Below are positions 24,481 to 36,940 of a DNA stretch of 64,000 nucleotides, one piece after another. Each line of letters starts with the position of its first letter. Position 1 is the first letter of the stretch. Below the pieces are notes generated by a model. That model had not been told where the DNA came from, did not search any database, and worked only from the letters and a program-made list of their open reading frames with translations. The stretch is from Welwitschia mirabilis (lineage: Eukaryota; Gnetophyta; Gnetopsida; Welwitschiales). The translations under genes were made by a program, and so were the position numbers. The DNA is taken from contig JBOZIK010000001.1 in the NCBI GenBank assembly GCA_051453625.1, forward strand, positions 249,550,483 through 249,614,482. Reading direction: 5' to 3'.

Positions 24481-25640
24481 GTGCTTTTATCATGTTCAAG
24501 GTTATATTAGTAGATGACTCATAAATTTTTAACTTTATTCATTAACTTTTTAAATTTTCAGTATTTGGATCAGAGCCATTGAAATGTGCTTTTCTATAAG
24601 ATAAGGATCTAACCATTTATAAGTTAACTTATTTTGTAAAATGTGTACTCAGGTATTATATAAATGAACAAGTTAACTAGGTTCAAATTGCTTATGGAGA
24701 ATCTTTATGTCATGTTTAAACTAGGATTGGGCTTTATAAATGAGTTTATGATGTATGAAATAAGTATCTTTTTCATCTAAATGGTGAAGTTGGACTAATT
24801 GACTTGTAATATTTTTATCCAAATTCACAAGGTTAAGTTGATGGGTGGATTGATAGGAGTTATAGATAAAGCTTTTTCATACATAGGTTTATATGGTAAG
24901 AAACCTGAAGCATCATGCCAAGTAGTACGATAAGACCAAATAATATCATTAAGTTTAGAGGAATAATTTTTCTTGATAATAGGAACTAATTTTTAGAGCA
25001 TTTTTTTAATTCTCTATTCATGTTTTAATCTTGGCCATTAGTTTGTGGATGATAAGCACATGCAATTTTATGCTTAATGCTAATGAATAAAAGATGTTTT
25101 TTTGAAAAAGTTGATTAACAAAATAAGTTTCTTGATCACTAATGATGATTATAGGAAAATTAAAACATTAAAAGATATGATTTTGGATAAAATTGCAAAT
25201 AGTTCAGCATCATTCTTGGTAGTAGGAATATCTTTAATCCACTTGGTAACATAATCAGCAACCTCTAAGATGTAATTTTTCTCATGAAAAGATGGTTTGA
25301 AAGGGCCTACAAAGTTAATCCCCTAATAATTAAAAGGTTCATATTCAAACATAGGTTTAAGAAGCATATCTTAAGAATAAGTTAGGCTATCATAACATTA
25401 ACAAGCATCACACCTTTTACCAAAGTCAAATAAGACTTTGAAAAGTGTAGGCTAATAAAACCTAAAATGAAAAATTTTCATTATATTCTTTTGACTACTA
25501 AAGTATTTCCCACATACCCTTACATGGTAAAGGTTAAGGTTTTATAAACTTTCTTATTTAGGCATACATTTATGCATGATTTGGTCTTTGCATCTTCTAC
25601 AAAGATGGGGTACATTCCATTCATAATAACTAATCATATG
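24480..25640 (-). pseudogene. Athila-like integrase remnant
   Basis: On the minus strand, INFVGPFKPSFHEKNYILEV and ADYVTKWIKDIPTTKNDAEL near 25190-25330 align with the core block (W)GIDFMGPFPPS..YILVAVDYVSKWVEA. 'AYHPQTNG' is readable in DNA near 25030-25060 as CAYHPQTNGQ in a shifted frame. Then KLNDIIWSYRTTWHDASGF and LPYKPMYEKA near 24880-24960 match LNDALWAYRTAYKTPIGMSPYxLVYGKA. The zinc-finger part lies around 25440-25620. Stops and frameshifts abound. Integrase would join element cDNA to the host chromosome. Confidence 0.88.
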
Positions 25641-25829
25641 GAGAAAAGAATTGCATTGTTTTTTTATGGTAAAAAAGTAGTTCATAATATCAACATATCA
25701 AGGGGCAAGATGGATAGAAGAGATGGCATAAAGTTTTTCAGTAGTAAATAGTTGTTCATCTAGGAAGAAGTCATTTATGGGAAGTTCATCCTGTGAATAA
25801 GAGAGTAAAGATAAATGATCTATAATGCT

Positions 25830-26240
25830 ATTATGTTTTCTAGCCTCATCGATGTGGTTAGATTAAATTCTTATATGAGAAGGATTCACCTATTAAGTTT
25901 GGCATTAGAATCTTTTTTAAACATAAGATAGAGTATGGCTACATAATCTATGTAAATATTACTATGAAAACCAAGAAGATAATGTCAAAGATGATTAAGG
26001 TAAAATATTATGACAAGCATTTCTTTTTTAGTAGTAGTATAATTGGATTAGGCTTTGGATAAAGTTTTCTTAACATAAGATAGAGCTTTAAATCCATTTT
26101 CATATTTTTGACCAAAGAACCCCATGTATAATAATGTTTGTTGCATTACACATAAGTTCAAAATCTTTAGTCCAACTGGGACCCATGACAATAGGTTCAA
26201 AAGATATTTTATCTATAATTTTATGAAAAGAAACTTAACA
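25830..26240 (-). pseudogene. Athila-like RNase H remnant
   Basis: The minus strand reads WTKDFELMCNATNIIIHGVL (family W..PFELMCDASDYAVGAVL), with the first catalytic Asp read as Asn, then a broken TTTEKELLAVV-like region and a degraded SKVIVYTDH region. It follows RT in the gypsy order and precedes the integrase zinc finger. Confidence 0.85.
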
Positions 26241-26249
26241 TAAATCATC

Positions 26250-26960
26250 TCAATAAATTTTAGCATCTTTTTCTAGTAACGAGTGAAGTGGTTTACAAAC
26301 CTTTGTATCATCATGAATAAAATGATGATAAAAACTACTATGACCAAGGAATAATCTAACTTATTTAACATTGGTTAGAAAGCTAAAGTTTTTAATAATA
26401 CCAATTTTTATAGGGTCCATCTTAATCCCTTCATAAGAAATGTGGTATTCCAAAACAATTTCATTATTAACAAAGAGGAAACTTTTTTTTGAGTTTAAAT
26501 GTAGGCCACTTTATATACATTGATCTAAGACTTTTTCTAATTTTTCTATGACTTATTCAAACATTTCATTAAATATGGAGAAGTCATTCATAAAGATTTT
26601 AATAGAATCCTCTACATGTTAGAAAAGATTCCCATAGTTACTCATTGTAAAGGTCCAAAGGCATTGCAAAGTCCAAAAGGAATTTAGCTAAAGGCAAAGA
26701 TTCTAAAGGATGAGGTAAAAGTTATTTTTACTTGATCTTTACTTGCTATGCAAACTTGATTATAGCCACTATACCCATCAAGAAAACAATAGTAGGCATA
26801 ATCTTGGATTCTATCAAGTACTTGATCAAGAAAGGGTAAATGGAAACGATTCTTTTTCATGATCTTATTAATTTTTCTAAAATAAATGCACATTTTCCAT
26901 TCCCCACCCTTTTTGTAACTATTATCAAAGAGCTATTCAACTCACTATTTGATAAAGCAT
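26250..26960 (-). pseudogene. Athila-like reverse transcriptase remnant
   Basis: The 69-residue frame at 26684-26893 contains CIYFRKINKIMKKNRFHLPF, LDQVLDRIQDYAYYCFLDGY and SGYNQVCIASKDQVKITFT, a near-perfect series of gypsy RT blocks (family CIDYRKLN, HFPLPFIDQML, YYCFLDGYSGYNQI, DQEKTTFTCPFG). Further on, GHSSFYHHFIHD and CKPLHSLLEKDAKI (26290-26380) match GHAGFYRRFIKDFSKI and KPLSNLLEKD. The YVDD-equivalent box near 26590 is not readable as an intact motif. The long frame shows this domain has decayed less than its neighbours. Confidence 0.92.
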
Positions 26961-27559
26961 AGAAGATCTTAGCATCCATAAGTTTGATAATTGATCTTTA
27001 ACTACTTGCTTAAAAGCTAGGTTGAGCCTGCATTGGGATTATCTAATAGGTTTAGCCTTATCCTCAAGGTAAATGTTGTGTTGAATTATGGAAAGAGGAA
27101 TGATAGCTAAGTCTTTATGGGTCCCAACAAAAGCATCTTCCTTAGAGATCAAAAGGGAGATCAAGTTGAATTGTTATTGAGGAGTGAGAATGTCACTTAT
27201 TATCAAAGGTTTCTTTAAATTGTTGAATGAAAAAATGTATTTTAAACCTTTGGGCAACTCCTTCAATTCTAAGTTGGAATTCTTAATTTTTGTCATATTT
27301 ATTATGAGGACAATGAATGTGAGATTACATTCTTTGAAAAGGTTTTCTATTGAGTAAACATGTTGGACTTCTTTCTAATTAAAAGATTCCTCATTCTCAT
27401 GCTCAAGATAGTGTATTTCAATCAAGTTATCATATAAAATTGGTTTGTATAGCATTATTAATCTCTGCTCAATTGGGTGATGTTGTAAAAACAAGGTTGA
27501 TCTAAGTTATTCTTCTAAGTTAGACTCATCTACTATTTTTTTTAACAACATCAAAAATT

Positions 27560-28060
27560 TAAATTGTGAATTACTTATTACCTATATGACATTCTATCAT
27601 TCTGTTTCATATGTTAATGATACAATGAAAAACTACACAAAAGGATCTTTCTAAGAATAATGGATAATCTCCATCATATTCTACCTCAATGATGACACAT
27701 CTATGGGGTAAAAAGCTTTCTCTATTTGGATGACTAAGTCCTTGATATTTACCATGATTTTCTTAATTAAAGTATTATCCAATTCTAAGATGATTTGTAT
27801 ACATTCTATTCTATTTTCCAACTTAAGTTTTTTAGATATATGAATAGGCATGATGTTTACACTAACTCTTATGCTAATTATATCTTTTTAAATTATTTTA
27901 TTTTCTTCCAAAGTAACACTTATTGTTACTACCTTAGGGTCTTCAAATTTAGGACATTTTTTCATAACTAAGATGGAAATACATTGAGTAAGAATGTCTT
28001 TAGTAGGAATTGTATGCTTTTATTTTCTTCTCATTAGGTCTTTCCACAACTTAAAATATT
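27560..28060 (-). pseudogene. Athila-like aspartic protease remnant
   Basis: Near 27640-27700 the minus strand reads EVEYDGDYPLFLERSFCVVF, following the Athila pattern DMEEDxxVPLILGRPFLATG that lies C-terminal to the protease active site. The DxGAS catalytic motif is not readable. Position between gag and RT supports the call. Confidence 0.65.
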
Positions 28061-28545
28061 TATGATTTTCTTGCAATAGTTCCAAAAATGTAAGTTGATG
28101 TTTACCTCTTGCATCAAGGTTTTTAAATGTTCATCATAGGTAAGATTTATATTTAACCTATCAAGCCAAAGAGTGGATGGTTTCTTCCCATTGTTTTCTT
28201 GTGAAGAATTCTTAGTAGTGGTCTCGCTATGTGATTTTGATGGGAAGTTATATAAGTCTGAAATTTCTACATCATCTTCTTCATTTCTTTTTTCATTATT
28301 TTTGGAAGTTAGACCCTTATGGGTAGGAGGTATTATATCATTTTAATTTCTTATTACTACCTTCAAAACTCTCTTTATTTCATTTGAATTAGGTAAATGT
28401 TAAGATGCAAGAGACCCTTATGGTTTTTGATTGGCAAGCATTATTTGTAGAAGTAAATTAACTATATTTTCAATATTATTGTTAGTCTTTGCTTAAACGT
28501 TGTTCAATTCTTCTATGAAATCTCTGAGTGGATCATTCTGATTTG

Positions 28546-28555
28546 NNNNNNNNNN
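28546..28555. other. assembly gap, 10 N
   Basis: A fixed 10-base run of N between the gag and protease remnants of the Athila-like element. Confidence 1.
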
Positions 28556-28559
28556 GAAG

Positions 28560-29260
28560 TTTATGCTTTTGAATTATTCTTAGAAGGTTCCCATTGTGAT
28601 TGTTCACCTAATATTTTTTGAAATTGTGGTTGACTTTTAAAGTTAGGTGTTCTTTGGTTAAATGCATACATTTCCTTAAACATCCTCTCTTTATAAGTTA
28701 GTAATAAGGGATAATATTTAGATTCATGAGAGTTTTCTTTACAAATATTACATGTTGAAGTTGGATTTTTGTCTTTACTACCCTTGCATCAAGTATCATT
28801 TAAGTGTTCTTATCTAAAGTAATAGTAAAATCCTTAATTAAGTTGATTGATCTTTCTCTTCTTGTTTGTTATATTTTAGTTCCTTTAAATCTTTTATAAT
28901 TTGGTTTATACTTTGATTTTCCTTAGAAGTGGATTTTAACCAAGTTTGACTTACCTCTGCTAGACTTTCCAACACATTTCATGCATCCTTTAAGACTAAG
29001 TTCATCAAGTTTCCACCATAATAAAAGTCTATAGGTTGTTTAGTTTGACTAGTCAATCCACCGTAGAATAATCTACCAATTCTTCTTTATAGAATTCATT
29101 AACAGAGTTGGAATGAATAGCTATGATAAAATACTCATAAGTTGTGGAATAATCCTCTCATGAGATTGTTGTTAAAAGTTGGTAAATTTCTTCTTTCTTT
29201 TTATCATAGTTCTTTTACTTAAGAATCTTTTAATAAAAACTTTTTGCACTTAAATTCATA
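28560..29260 (-). pseudogene. Athila-like gag remnant
   Basis: On the minus strand at about 28930-29080 the frame reads RLFYGGLTSQTKQPIDFYYG, GNLMNLVLKDA and NVLESLAEVSQTWL. This is the retrotransposon gag pattern of Athila/Tat elements, FYNGLxxxTRxxIDAAAGGALMxKxxxEAxxLxExMAxNxxQW. Upstream (29150-29240) a degraded 'CPHHG'-region analogue is visible. Gag would build the particle. The zinc-knuckle region should fall near 28700-28860; 'acatgttgaag' and neighbours give partial Cys codons only. Confidence 0.75.
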
Positions 29261-29299
29261 GTTTAAGACTCTTGTTTGAAATGGTTTTAAGCTAAAATT

Positions 29300-30187
29300 T
29301 TTTTTTTTTAAGTATAACTAAAAATATAATCATGTAAGTACGATCACTAATGCATTTCTTTCAATTTCCCAAGGTAAGCAAAAGTTGTTCAATGTCAAAC
29401 ATAATGTTGGAAAGGATCTTTCTCAAGTTCCCTCAAAAATGTTAGATATACACTCAATGGTTTTGGATTTGATGTTTTCTATTAGTATTTAAATCTCTAA
29501 GTAGAACATTTACATTTAAATTTGAAGTTCTTATCATGATTGACATATTATATGAAGCCACTTATTTTTGTTTTTACAAGGATTTAGACATAGATGAAAA
29601 AGAAATAAAAGATCTACTTCTATGATATTACTTTTATAATTTTCATTTGAAAAATCTAATTCTGAAATAATAAAAGCAAAAAAGCATTCTTCTTCAATTC
29701 TTAGAATTTGCATACCTAGAATGTGTGTACCTAGATTTTGTTCAAAGTCAAATAACCCTTCTTGGATATTTTATTTAGTCAAGTTTCACTCTCTCTAATA
29801 TTCCATCTTTCTACTAGAATTTACTATGTCCCTGCATACTTTAGATAGCAATAAAAAATAAAAATTAAAAAAAAATTAAGATCCACTTGGTCGTGGAGAT
29901 GATAGAAGGGACAATAATCATCCAGACTGTTATGGGGATGACAAAGAAGACGATAATATTTTTCTTACTACTGCTAATAGAAAGAAAATTTTTGAAAAAG
30001 AAAATAAATTCAAAAATTTATGACTATCATTCCCAATGTTATGCAAATGATTGAAAAGATGATAGTGACTTTTAAACTATGGAAATTAAAATTTCTAAAA
30101 TAAACCTACTAAACTATACCAAAAAATAAAAGGCACTTATTTGGATAATGATAATACTCTAGCTTCTTGCAGCCTTTCCTGGTATCA
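29300..30187 (-). other. Athila-like leader and primer-binding region
   Basis: Non-coding stretch between gag and the right LTR. Adjacent to the LTR edge the minus strand has TGATACC, which could be a decayed TGGCGCC, the start of the tRNA-Asp-type primer-binding site used by Athila-like elements (all three changes are G-to-A or C-to-T). 29885-29960 repeats 'ggagatgat' and 'ggggatgac' words typical of this element's LTR. Confidence 0.45.
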
Positions 30188-31415
30188 AAATACTACAACA
30201 TGAATTTATGAAATATTTAACTCCTTAGGAATACCTATAAATAACAATACTTGCAAAAAACACAAACTGATATAGATGGGAGCTAACCCTATAGTCATAA
30301 TTTGTTAAAGGCACTAGGTTATAAGTTAGAGAATTGATTTCATAATGTATTTTATTCTTTTTTCTTTTAGTAAATAAAAATAAGAAATAATGGAATGTAA
30401 TACAAGATGATGATGATGAAATGCAATGAATGAAATGAACTATAATGAGTTCTATTTGGATTCCAATCCTTCTATTACAAGAATTAGTTCTTATAACTTA
30501 GATCAATTAAGAAGAGTTTTGTCACTTATTGAACACAAACTATAATATATACAATATAGAATATGAATAATGCAAATATGAAAATGAAATGAAATGAAAT
30601 AGAATGCAATGCAAAATGAAAATAACAAATTCAACCGTAAGAAAGGTTTCCCTTATGATGTAAATAAACTATAGAATTTTTACTAAACCATAATCAACTT
30701 GAACAATAAGGGACATTTACATAATAAGAGTGAAAAGAATGTTTGAATTAATAATCATTTTAACATCCACTTATAACAAAGTAACAACAAATTAATGGAG
30801 GATACTCAGCTCAACACTAAGGTAATCTTCTCTCTGTAGCTACTCGATGGATCTCTTGTTCTTCAATCTTTGATCATAAGAATATTGAAATGGAAGTGAG
30901 AAACAAAAAGAGTATTTATAATTTTACATTGAAGTTATAAAAGCTCAACCCTAAGAGTTAAAGAAAAAACCCTAGCAACCCACATGGGCCACATGATCCC
31001 ATTACCAAGATAATTCTTTCCAACCATATAAAAATAGGTGTCATCATAAGTATCATGGAGATGTCAATAAGGATGATGCTCCACAATAAAAGGTGATCCA
31101 TCACCTTTAGGCCCCATATTCAACTTCATGGATTTAATCCATTTTAGTAATGTTATCATCCTAGCTATCATGGGGATGACAGAGTGGATGATAGATCTTT
31201 CTATCTTCTAGCTTAAAGGGGAAGTTAGTCCTTCACATGGTTAATCTTTCTTTCAAGGCATGAAGTATAACGTAAGCTTGAGATACCTTCAAATACACTA
31301 AGAATTGCATGTTTCAGTGAATATCCTATTAATTCTCTATAATCATTAGAATTACATCCATACCTATATAAACGTCCTATAAAAGTACTCAAAATACATC
31401 ACCAGAATTCTAGAA
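30188..31415 (-). repeat. right (5') LTR of the Athila-like element
   Basis: Collinear with 11220-12920. Contains a purine-rich segment with repeated 'gaaatg' (30560-30620), 'aaaaaaccctagca' near 30965, and words such as 'tcatggggatgacag'. Its outer edge near 31415 is where repeat R resumes. About 1.2 kb. No clear TATA box on the minus strand could be fixed. Confidence 0.8.
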
Positions 31416-31700
31416 GGAATTGTAATACTAGGATTGTTGTATGAACTTAAAAATGTAAACACAGTAGTTTTTTTTAATGGATAATTATTTTTTAAAAACT
31501 TATTTATCAAAATATGTTAGAAAATAAATTTATAAAATAATAAGCAAGTAATTTATGTTTCTATACATACATATTATCATATCTATTAACTTGAGCATAC
31601 TAAGTTGTAAGAAATTGATACGCTTTCCAAAACATATTGAATCATTCAAAAATAAAAGTATTTGAAAAGTTATGATCATTTTAGTATAGTGCAATAGGAC
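31416..31700 (+). repeat. repeat R, copy 1, right part
   Basis: Collinear with 52020-52270: 'aattattttttaaaaa', 'attgagcat/cttgagcata', 'ctaagttgtaagaaattga', 'aaaacatattgaatcatt' and 'gtcataatcatcttagt'-type words recur in order. Together with 9830-11195 it reconstitutes the repeat that is continuous at 50350-52266. Confidence 0.75.
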
Positions 31701-33002
31701 TGTAATTTTAGAAAAGTTGATAGTCTTTAATCTTAAATGATAACATTAGAAATAATAGTTTTAGAATTTCAAGATAGTTTGACTCTAAGAATCCTATTAG
31801 CATCTAATTTCTAGAAAACTACTATGATTTATTTTTTGCTTCATAGTTAATTAATTATTATTTTTCTAACTATGATGTCTCATTATAGTCTAAAATTTTT
31901 ATAATTAATATTTAAATTATAAAAAAATTATTACATAAGGTTTTATAAAGAATGCTATTTTAGAATATGTTTCTATCAAAACCTTTAAGTTAGGTTACAT
32001 ATAAATAAAATTTTATTTATAAAAATACCTCTTTTACTCTTTTTCTTTATCTTACTCTTAATGTGAATTTTTATAAGAGTTTTTACCTTAATAGTTCAAG
32101 TAATATAAGTAGTATCTAGTTTATTACTTTTTCTTATTGACTCACAATATAGCTATATAAATATTTGATAAAAATTTATATCTTAGTAATTATTCCTGAG
32201 CTATACTATTTTTTGTTTACCTTCTCTACACCAAACCATGATGATTATCATATGAGCATGAAAGAATGTTTCTGTGATTTACATAGCTCTAGGTATGTTT
32301 TAATTTCTTTAAGAATATTATCAAGATGTGATTAATGAATTTTGATATTTTTATTTAAAAAATAAAAACATAAGAATATTTCCTTTATTTAGATAGAAAA
32401 TAAAATAATATTCTCTTTATCTATATTTTCATTATTGTAATCTTGAATAGAAGGATGTTCTTGTATACTTGTTTTCCTTTTATGGTTTTCTCAATAGAAT
32501 AAATCGAATGATAAATAGAAGTATTAAAACTAGGTAAATGATTCATTAAATATCCATATTAGTTATAATTTTTTGCATGCATTTATGTGTTGTATTCATT
32601 AAACAAGACTAAATCTAAATAATTATAATAATATTCATCCCCATCTTTAGATTTTGTCACCATGGTGGGTTGCATTGCTTTTTTTTAATACTACTCTTTT
32701 AGTAGTAGATTTGATCACCACTCTCATATCCTACTTATGTATGAACTTACTTCAACTTAATATCTTAATACCTTAGGATTGATGGATCATGTTGCACCAC
32801 TTCAAAGAAGTAGGGGTTATTTGTAAGCATGCATCCACCTCACATACCTTCTATCACCTATATTTGTGATACATTGAGACGAAGTGAAAGATTATGAAAT
32901 TAATCCTAGCTATGTTAGTATAATTTACAACCTAGAATAAAACCAACTCACATTTAGAGATTGATCATATATCAAGTTGTAATACCATTAATTAGAGTTG
33001 TA
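31700..33002. other. anonymous AT-rich DNA
   Basis: No retroelement domain or tandem repeat is apparent. The first part may continue repeat R beyond the region where I can align it. Around 32640-32900 base composition is slightly less AT-rich, but no frame or motif stands out. Confidence 0.5.
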
Positions 33003-33436
33003 ACTTGGTGAAGGTGGTGGAAGTGATGAGGATTCCATTACCTTACCAGATTAGTAGGTATAATAAATGATCATTTTAATTTCTATAAATAATAATAATG
33101 AATGAAACATTAGCAACAAAACTAAAACACTTTATAAAATTGGTAGTAGTTACAATTTATGATATTATTTATCATTTACTAAGAATAATAAAATAATATT
33201 TGATGTTAAGCATCTCCATTCATAATAATTACAAATTTAGAAATTATTAGAATTTTTCAAAATAAGTAATAAAATGAATAAAGAAAAATTATTACATAAG
33301 AGAAAATAATAGTCATAATACTATTAGGTATAGAAGAAAAATATTAGCCTTATAAAATTTTATATTCTCTTTTTACTTATTAATCAGGACACTTTGAACT
33401 TAAATCTTAATTGTTAAAAATTTGGGACATGACATT
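33003..33436 (-). repeat. array LTR-a, U3 part only
   Basis: Starts within a short 'ggtggtggaagtgatgag' relic of the 9-bp minisatellite and runs to the LTR 5' edge 'aatttgggacatgaca', matching 37320-37797 and 43925-44392. Promoter, R and U5 parts are absent. Confidence 0.75.
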
Positions 33437-34023
33437 TCTTCATCTCTTTAGACTAGTCTACTTTTACTTATTTTCATGATAAAGTTACTCTTAAACAAGT
33501 TGTTTAGTATTAAAACTACATAAATTTAATACATTTTGCATATGAAATTAATCATGCTTCTACATCATCATTTTCTTGATAGAGTCATCATCTTCCTGAT
33601 TGTTTTTCTCTTGAAATTTACCTTCTAATTTGTCAAGTACTTTTACTAATGTTTTAACTTTATTTAATCTATTTACTACCCTTATTAGGGCCATGATAAT
33701 CCTATGAAAATTAAACTACTCATATCCCATAAAGTTAATAATAGTTAAGCCAAGTAAATTTACAAATCTAACATTAGTTACATCTAGTAAGTTTACAACC
33801 TATAATCTAATAACAAGTATAGTAGTTATGCTTAGTGAATTTGTAAAATTAACAATAGTTATGCCTAGTGAATTCATCAACTTAATAATAGTTATTCCTA
33901 GTAAATTTACCAACTTAACAGTAGTTATGCCTAGTGAGTTCACATATGCTTTGACGTTGAAATGCATAATCAGTTCATAATAATTATGCCTAGCAATATT
34001 GCAACATGGCTCTAATACCAAAA
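33437..34023 (-). repeat. array internal segment 1
   Basis: Collinear with 37798-38386 and 44393-45092. From the LTR-a edge rightward it holds a degraded polypurine-like run, an AT-rich core, a 33-bp minisatellite and a PBS (minus strand TTTTGGTATTAGAGCC). No protein domain is recognisable. Confidence 0.7.
33735..33955 (-). repeat. 33-bp minisatellite in the leader, internal segment 1
   Basis: About six units on the pattern 'aacttaacaatagttatgcc' plus 'tagtgaatttgcc', the central four regular at 33 bp. Because 33 is a multiple of three, the minus-strand frame at 33800-34075 reads as an 11-residue repeat (NSLGITTVKLV type). I regard the frame as a by-product of the repeat rather than a gene. 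Confidence 0.8.
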
Positions 34024-34077
34024 TGTAATACCCTAAATTTATATATTTGGAAATTAAAAATTTCTCTAATACCAAAT
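34009..34077 (-). repeat. 54-bp reiteration of the PBS/LTR junction, segment 1
   Basis: 'gctctaataccaaaa' at 34009-34023 recurs as 'ctctaataccaaatt' at 34063-34077, exactly 54 bp on. Each is the plus-strand view of an initiator-tRNA PBS followed by the LTR terminal 'tgtaata'. Confidence 0.75.
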
Positions 34078-35040
34078 TATAAAAAAATCTCTATATAACT
34101 AAATCTATAGCTATAGGCTTATTCTTCCTCTAATTTAATTGTATAAGATCTAATTTAATGTAATCATTAAAAAATTCTCAAGTTATTTAGACTATTTTAC
34201 ATTGTTCATGTATAAAATGATAATAGTTATTTAAAATTTTTAAAAATGCCATATAGAGAGTGTTTTTTATTGAGAACACCTAGTTTTACCCTAAAAACAT
34301 ATATTAAGATATATTTCATAAAACAACTACTAGTAAGTTATTTCTGATTATTTTGCATTAAAGAAAAATAAGAATTCAAAATGATAATTGAAAACATCTA
34401 AAAATGATAAAAATGAAGTATGTGTTTGCCTAGAAATACCTAGCCTTATCCTAAAGGGCATATATTAAGCTTATGTTTATAAAAATACTATCAAAACCTC
34501 ATGTTTTAAATCTTTGAACTTGTAAGGGATGCATATATGATTGTTGATTTGGATAAGATGAAAGAATACCTTTCTACATTTTCAATAATGTATTTTTAAA
34601 TTTTTTTATTTTTATTTAATGAGTGATTATTTAGCATTTTAGGTAAAATTTCTTAATATCTTATAAAATTTTTATTTGATTCATTGATAGATTTCACCAT
34701 TTAATATTAACAACGTTATCTGTTCTAAAAGGATTTTCAAAAAACTACTAATGCAAATTTATTGATGTGTTTTCTATTAGATACGCACATGATTTTCCTT
34801 TTCACTACTAACATAATTTTAACAGTGCAGTTTTCTTTTCTTTTCTTTTCTTTTCTTTTCTTTTTTTGAGTGCTAACACAATTCTCTTATTTTCTACTGT
34901 TAATGTAATTTAATAAACATTTTATTTTTTTATTTTTCTAATGGAATTTTTAAACATTATCTTATTCCTTGCTTCGAGTGAAGAAAGGAACTATATTAAA
35001 GAAGAGAGAAAGCATTAGAATGCATGATGTGTGGGGAGAT
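34024..35040 (-). repeat. array LTR-b, truncated
   Basis: Starts TGTAATACCC after the PBS and follows LTR-c (35094 onward) for several hundred bases, with corresponding 'gataatagt', 'gagtgttttttattga' and 'ttaccctaaa' words, before diverging. It lacks the TATA and minisatellite portion, so about 1 kb of an expected 2.7 kb is left. Confidence 0.65.
34831..34867 (+). repeat. (CTTTT)n microsatellite
   Basis: Six regular CTTTT units ending in a T run, inside LTR-b. Confidence 0.95.
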
Positions 35041-36940
35041 GTAATGAACCGAATTTTCTCACTTTAAAACTTCATGTAGCTCTGATGCCAAAAGGTAACA
35101 CCTAAAATCTCTATAGTTGAAAAATTCAAAGTCACTTTAATACCTAAAATATAACGCTTATTTACAAAATTAAATCTCAAACTAAAGGCTTAATCTTAGT
35201 CTAAAATAATTGTATAAGTTATAATTTATATAATTATTAAATAAAATCACTTAATTTATTTACACTATTTAATGTTTTTCATTTATCAAATGACAATAGT
35301 GAATTAAAGTTTTGAAAATGATAAAATAGAAAGTGTTTTTTATTAAAAACACTTAATTTTATCCTAAAGGGTACAGATTAAGCTCAGATCCATGCAATGA
35401 TGATTAGAAAGCTACATTCAAGTAAAAATTTGAAACACTAAAAGGAAACTTTGGAAAATGATAAAATGGACTACATTTTTTATCTGAAACAACTAGATTT
35501 TACACTAAATGGTAATAAATTTTACACTAAATGGTATGGATTAAGCTCATATTTATAAGAATGCTATTTCAAAGTTACAATTTGAAATCTTTAAACTTTT
35601 ATCAAATAACAAGATGATTACTAATTCCAATAAGGAGAAGAATACATTTCTTGAGGAGGGACAATTGGATAATGCACAAAAGAAATAAAAACAATAAGAT
35701 GAAAAGGCATAAAAGAGAGGAAGATAATGTGCAAATAAGATCACATTGCAGAAACTAACTGCATTCAAGATTTTACAAAGAAGACACATAAGTAAAAATG
35801 TAATAAAAGTGGCTAAGAGAAATATAGAGGTTAGGGAGAAATTTGGCCATGCATAAGGGAAGAAAAGGAGACACACAGGATTATAAGAAAATCAATCATG
35901 CGTTGCTGGAAATTGTTATTAAAGGAGTCATTTGTTTTATCTAATGGGTGCCTTCTTGATGTAAAAGTAAATTAGCAAACTAAAAAAAAATTATTACAAT
36001 CCCGTAAACTTCCTTTTCCCCTTTATATCATTTATTTAGGATGAAGCTATATTACATTTCCCAAATTTAATAAATTAACATACTTTTATGGGACTAGAAC
36101 TTTAAGTATATAATAACAAATTCACCATTATAATAGGGTAAGCTTAATATGAATGATATAATAAAATTTTAATAACAACATTATTTGTCTTAATTACAAA
36201 TAATAAACCTTTAGCTTAATCTATGTTACCAATAATTTTCATAAGGCATCATATAAATAAATAATTCCTTCTTAATGAAATACTCTTTAACTTTTTCAAT
36301 TTCCAAAGAAAGAAATGCATTGATGATATTTTTGAACAACTATAACATATCCTTAGCATAAAATTAAGTACAACCATGTCTATTAAAATATTACAATTCT
36401 ATTGAACATCTCAAGTCCTTTCAATAAATGCATTGCATAAGTATGAAAATAATACTCCATCTAAAAAATAGCAACTAACTCATCCCATGGCCATCTTCAT
36501 GCTAGATCTTGCAGATGCAAGCATGGTGTGAGATCTGTACCTCCATAGTTTTCAATATGATCCATGACAAGGTTTAAGATAAGTTGATTTTTAAGAACCA
36601 AAAATAATCCATAAAAATATTAGATGATCAAAACATTAAATCAATACAACAATCAAGGTATAATATCTAAGTCTCATGAAAAATGTTCGATGAATACTCT
36701 GCCTTGGTAGAGGGGTGTCAATTACCCATTGTCTACTAGATTATCCCTATGACCAATAAGAACCCTTTATGTGGGATAACCCCTTGAAGCCGCATGACAT
36801 CACATCATGCAACATCTAGATGGATAACCACCCTGATCACTGATAGCCACTTCTGTGATCAGTAGGAGCCCTTTAGATGGCCCAGCATTTGAAGCTACAT
36901 GATTTGATCATAAAAAAGGTTTAAACATAATAGAAAAATC

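Larger units (their letters stand above)
11196..31415 (-). mobile_element. Athila-like Ty3/gypsy retrotransposon, split by copia 2
   Basis: The minus strand carries, from right to left, an LTR, gag, aspartic protease, RT, RNase H, integrase and a long 3' region ending in a second LTR. RT before RNase H before integrase is the gypsy order, and the integrase and RT blocks are those of the Athila/Tat branch. After removing the nested copia 2 the element is about 10.9 kb with LTRs of about 1.2 kb or more, a normal size for the group. It lies inside repeat R, whose two halves flank it. All coding parts contain stops or frameshifts. Confidence 0.85.

Noticed and set aside
33800-34075. 91-residue minus-strand frame with an 11-residue repeat, and the similar plus-strand frame at 44783-44983
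   Set aside because: Direct translation of the 33-bp minisatellite and the PBS; open on either strand because the period is a multiple of three.
35553-35876. 107-residue hydrophobic minus-strand frame
   Set aside because: Falls in LTR-c; the paralogous LTR-d does not keep the frame and no motif is recognised.
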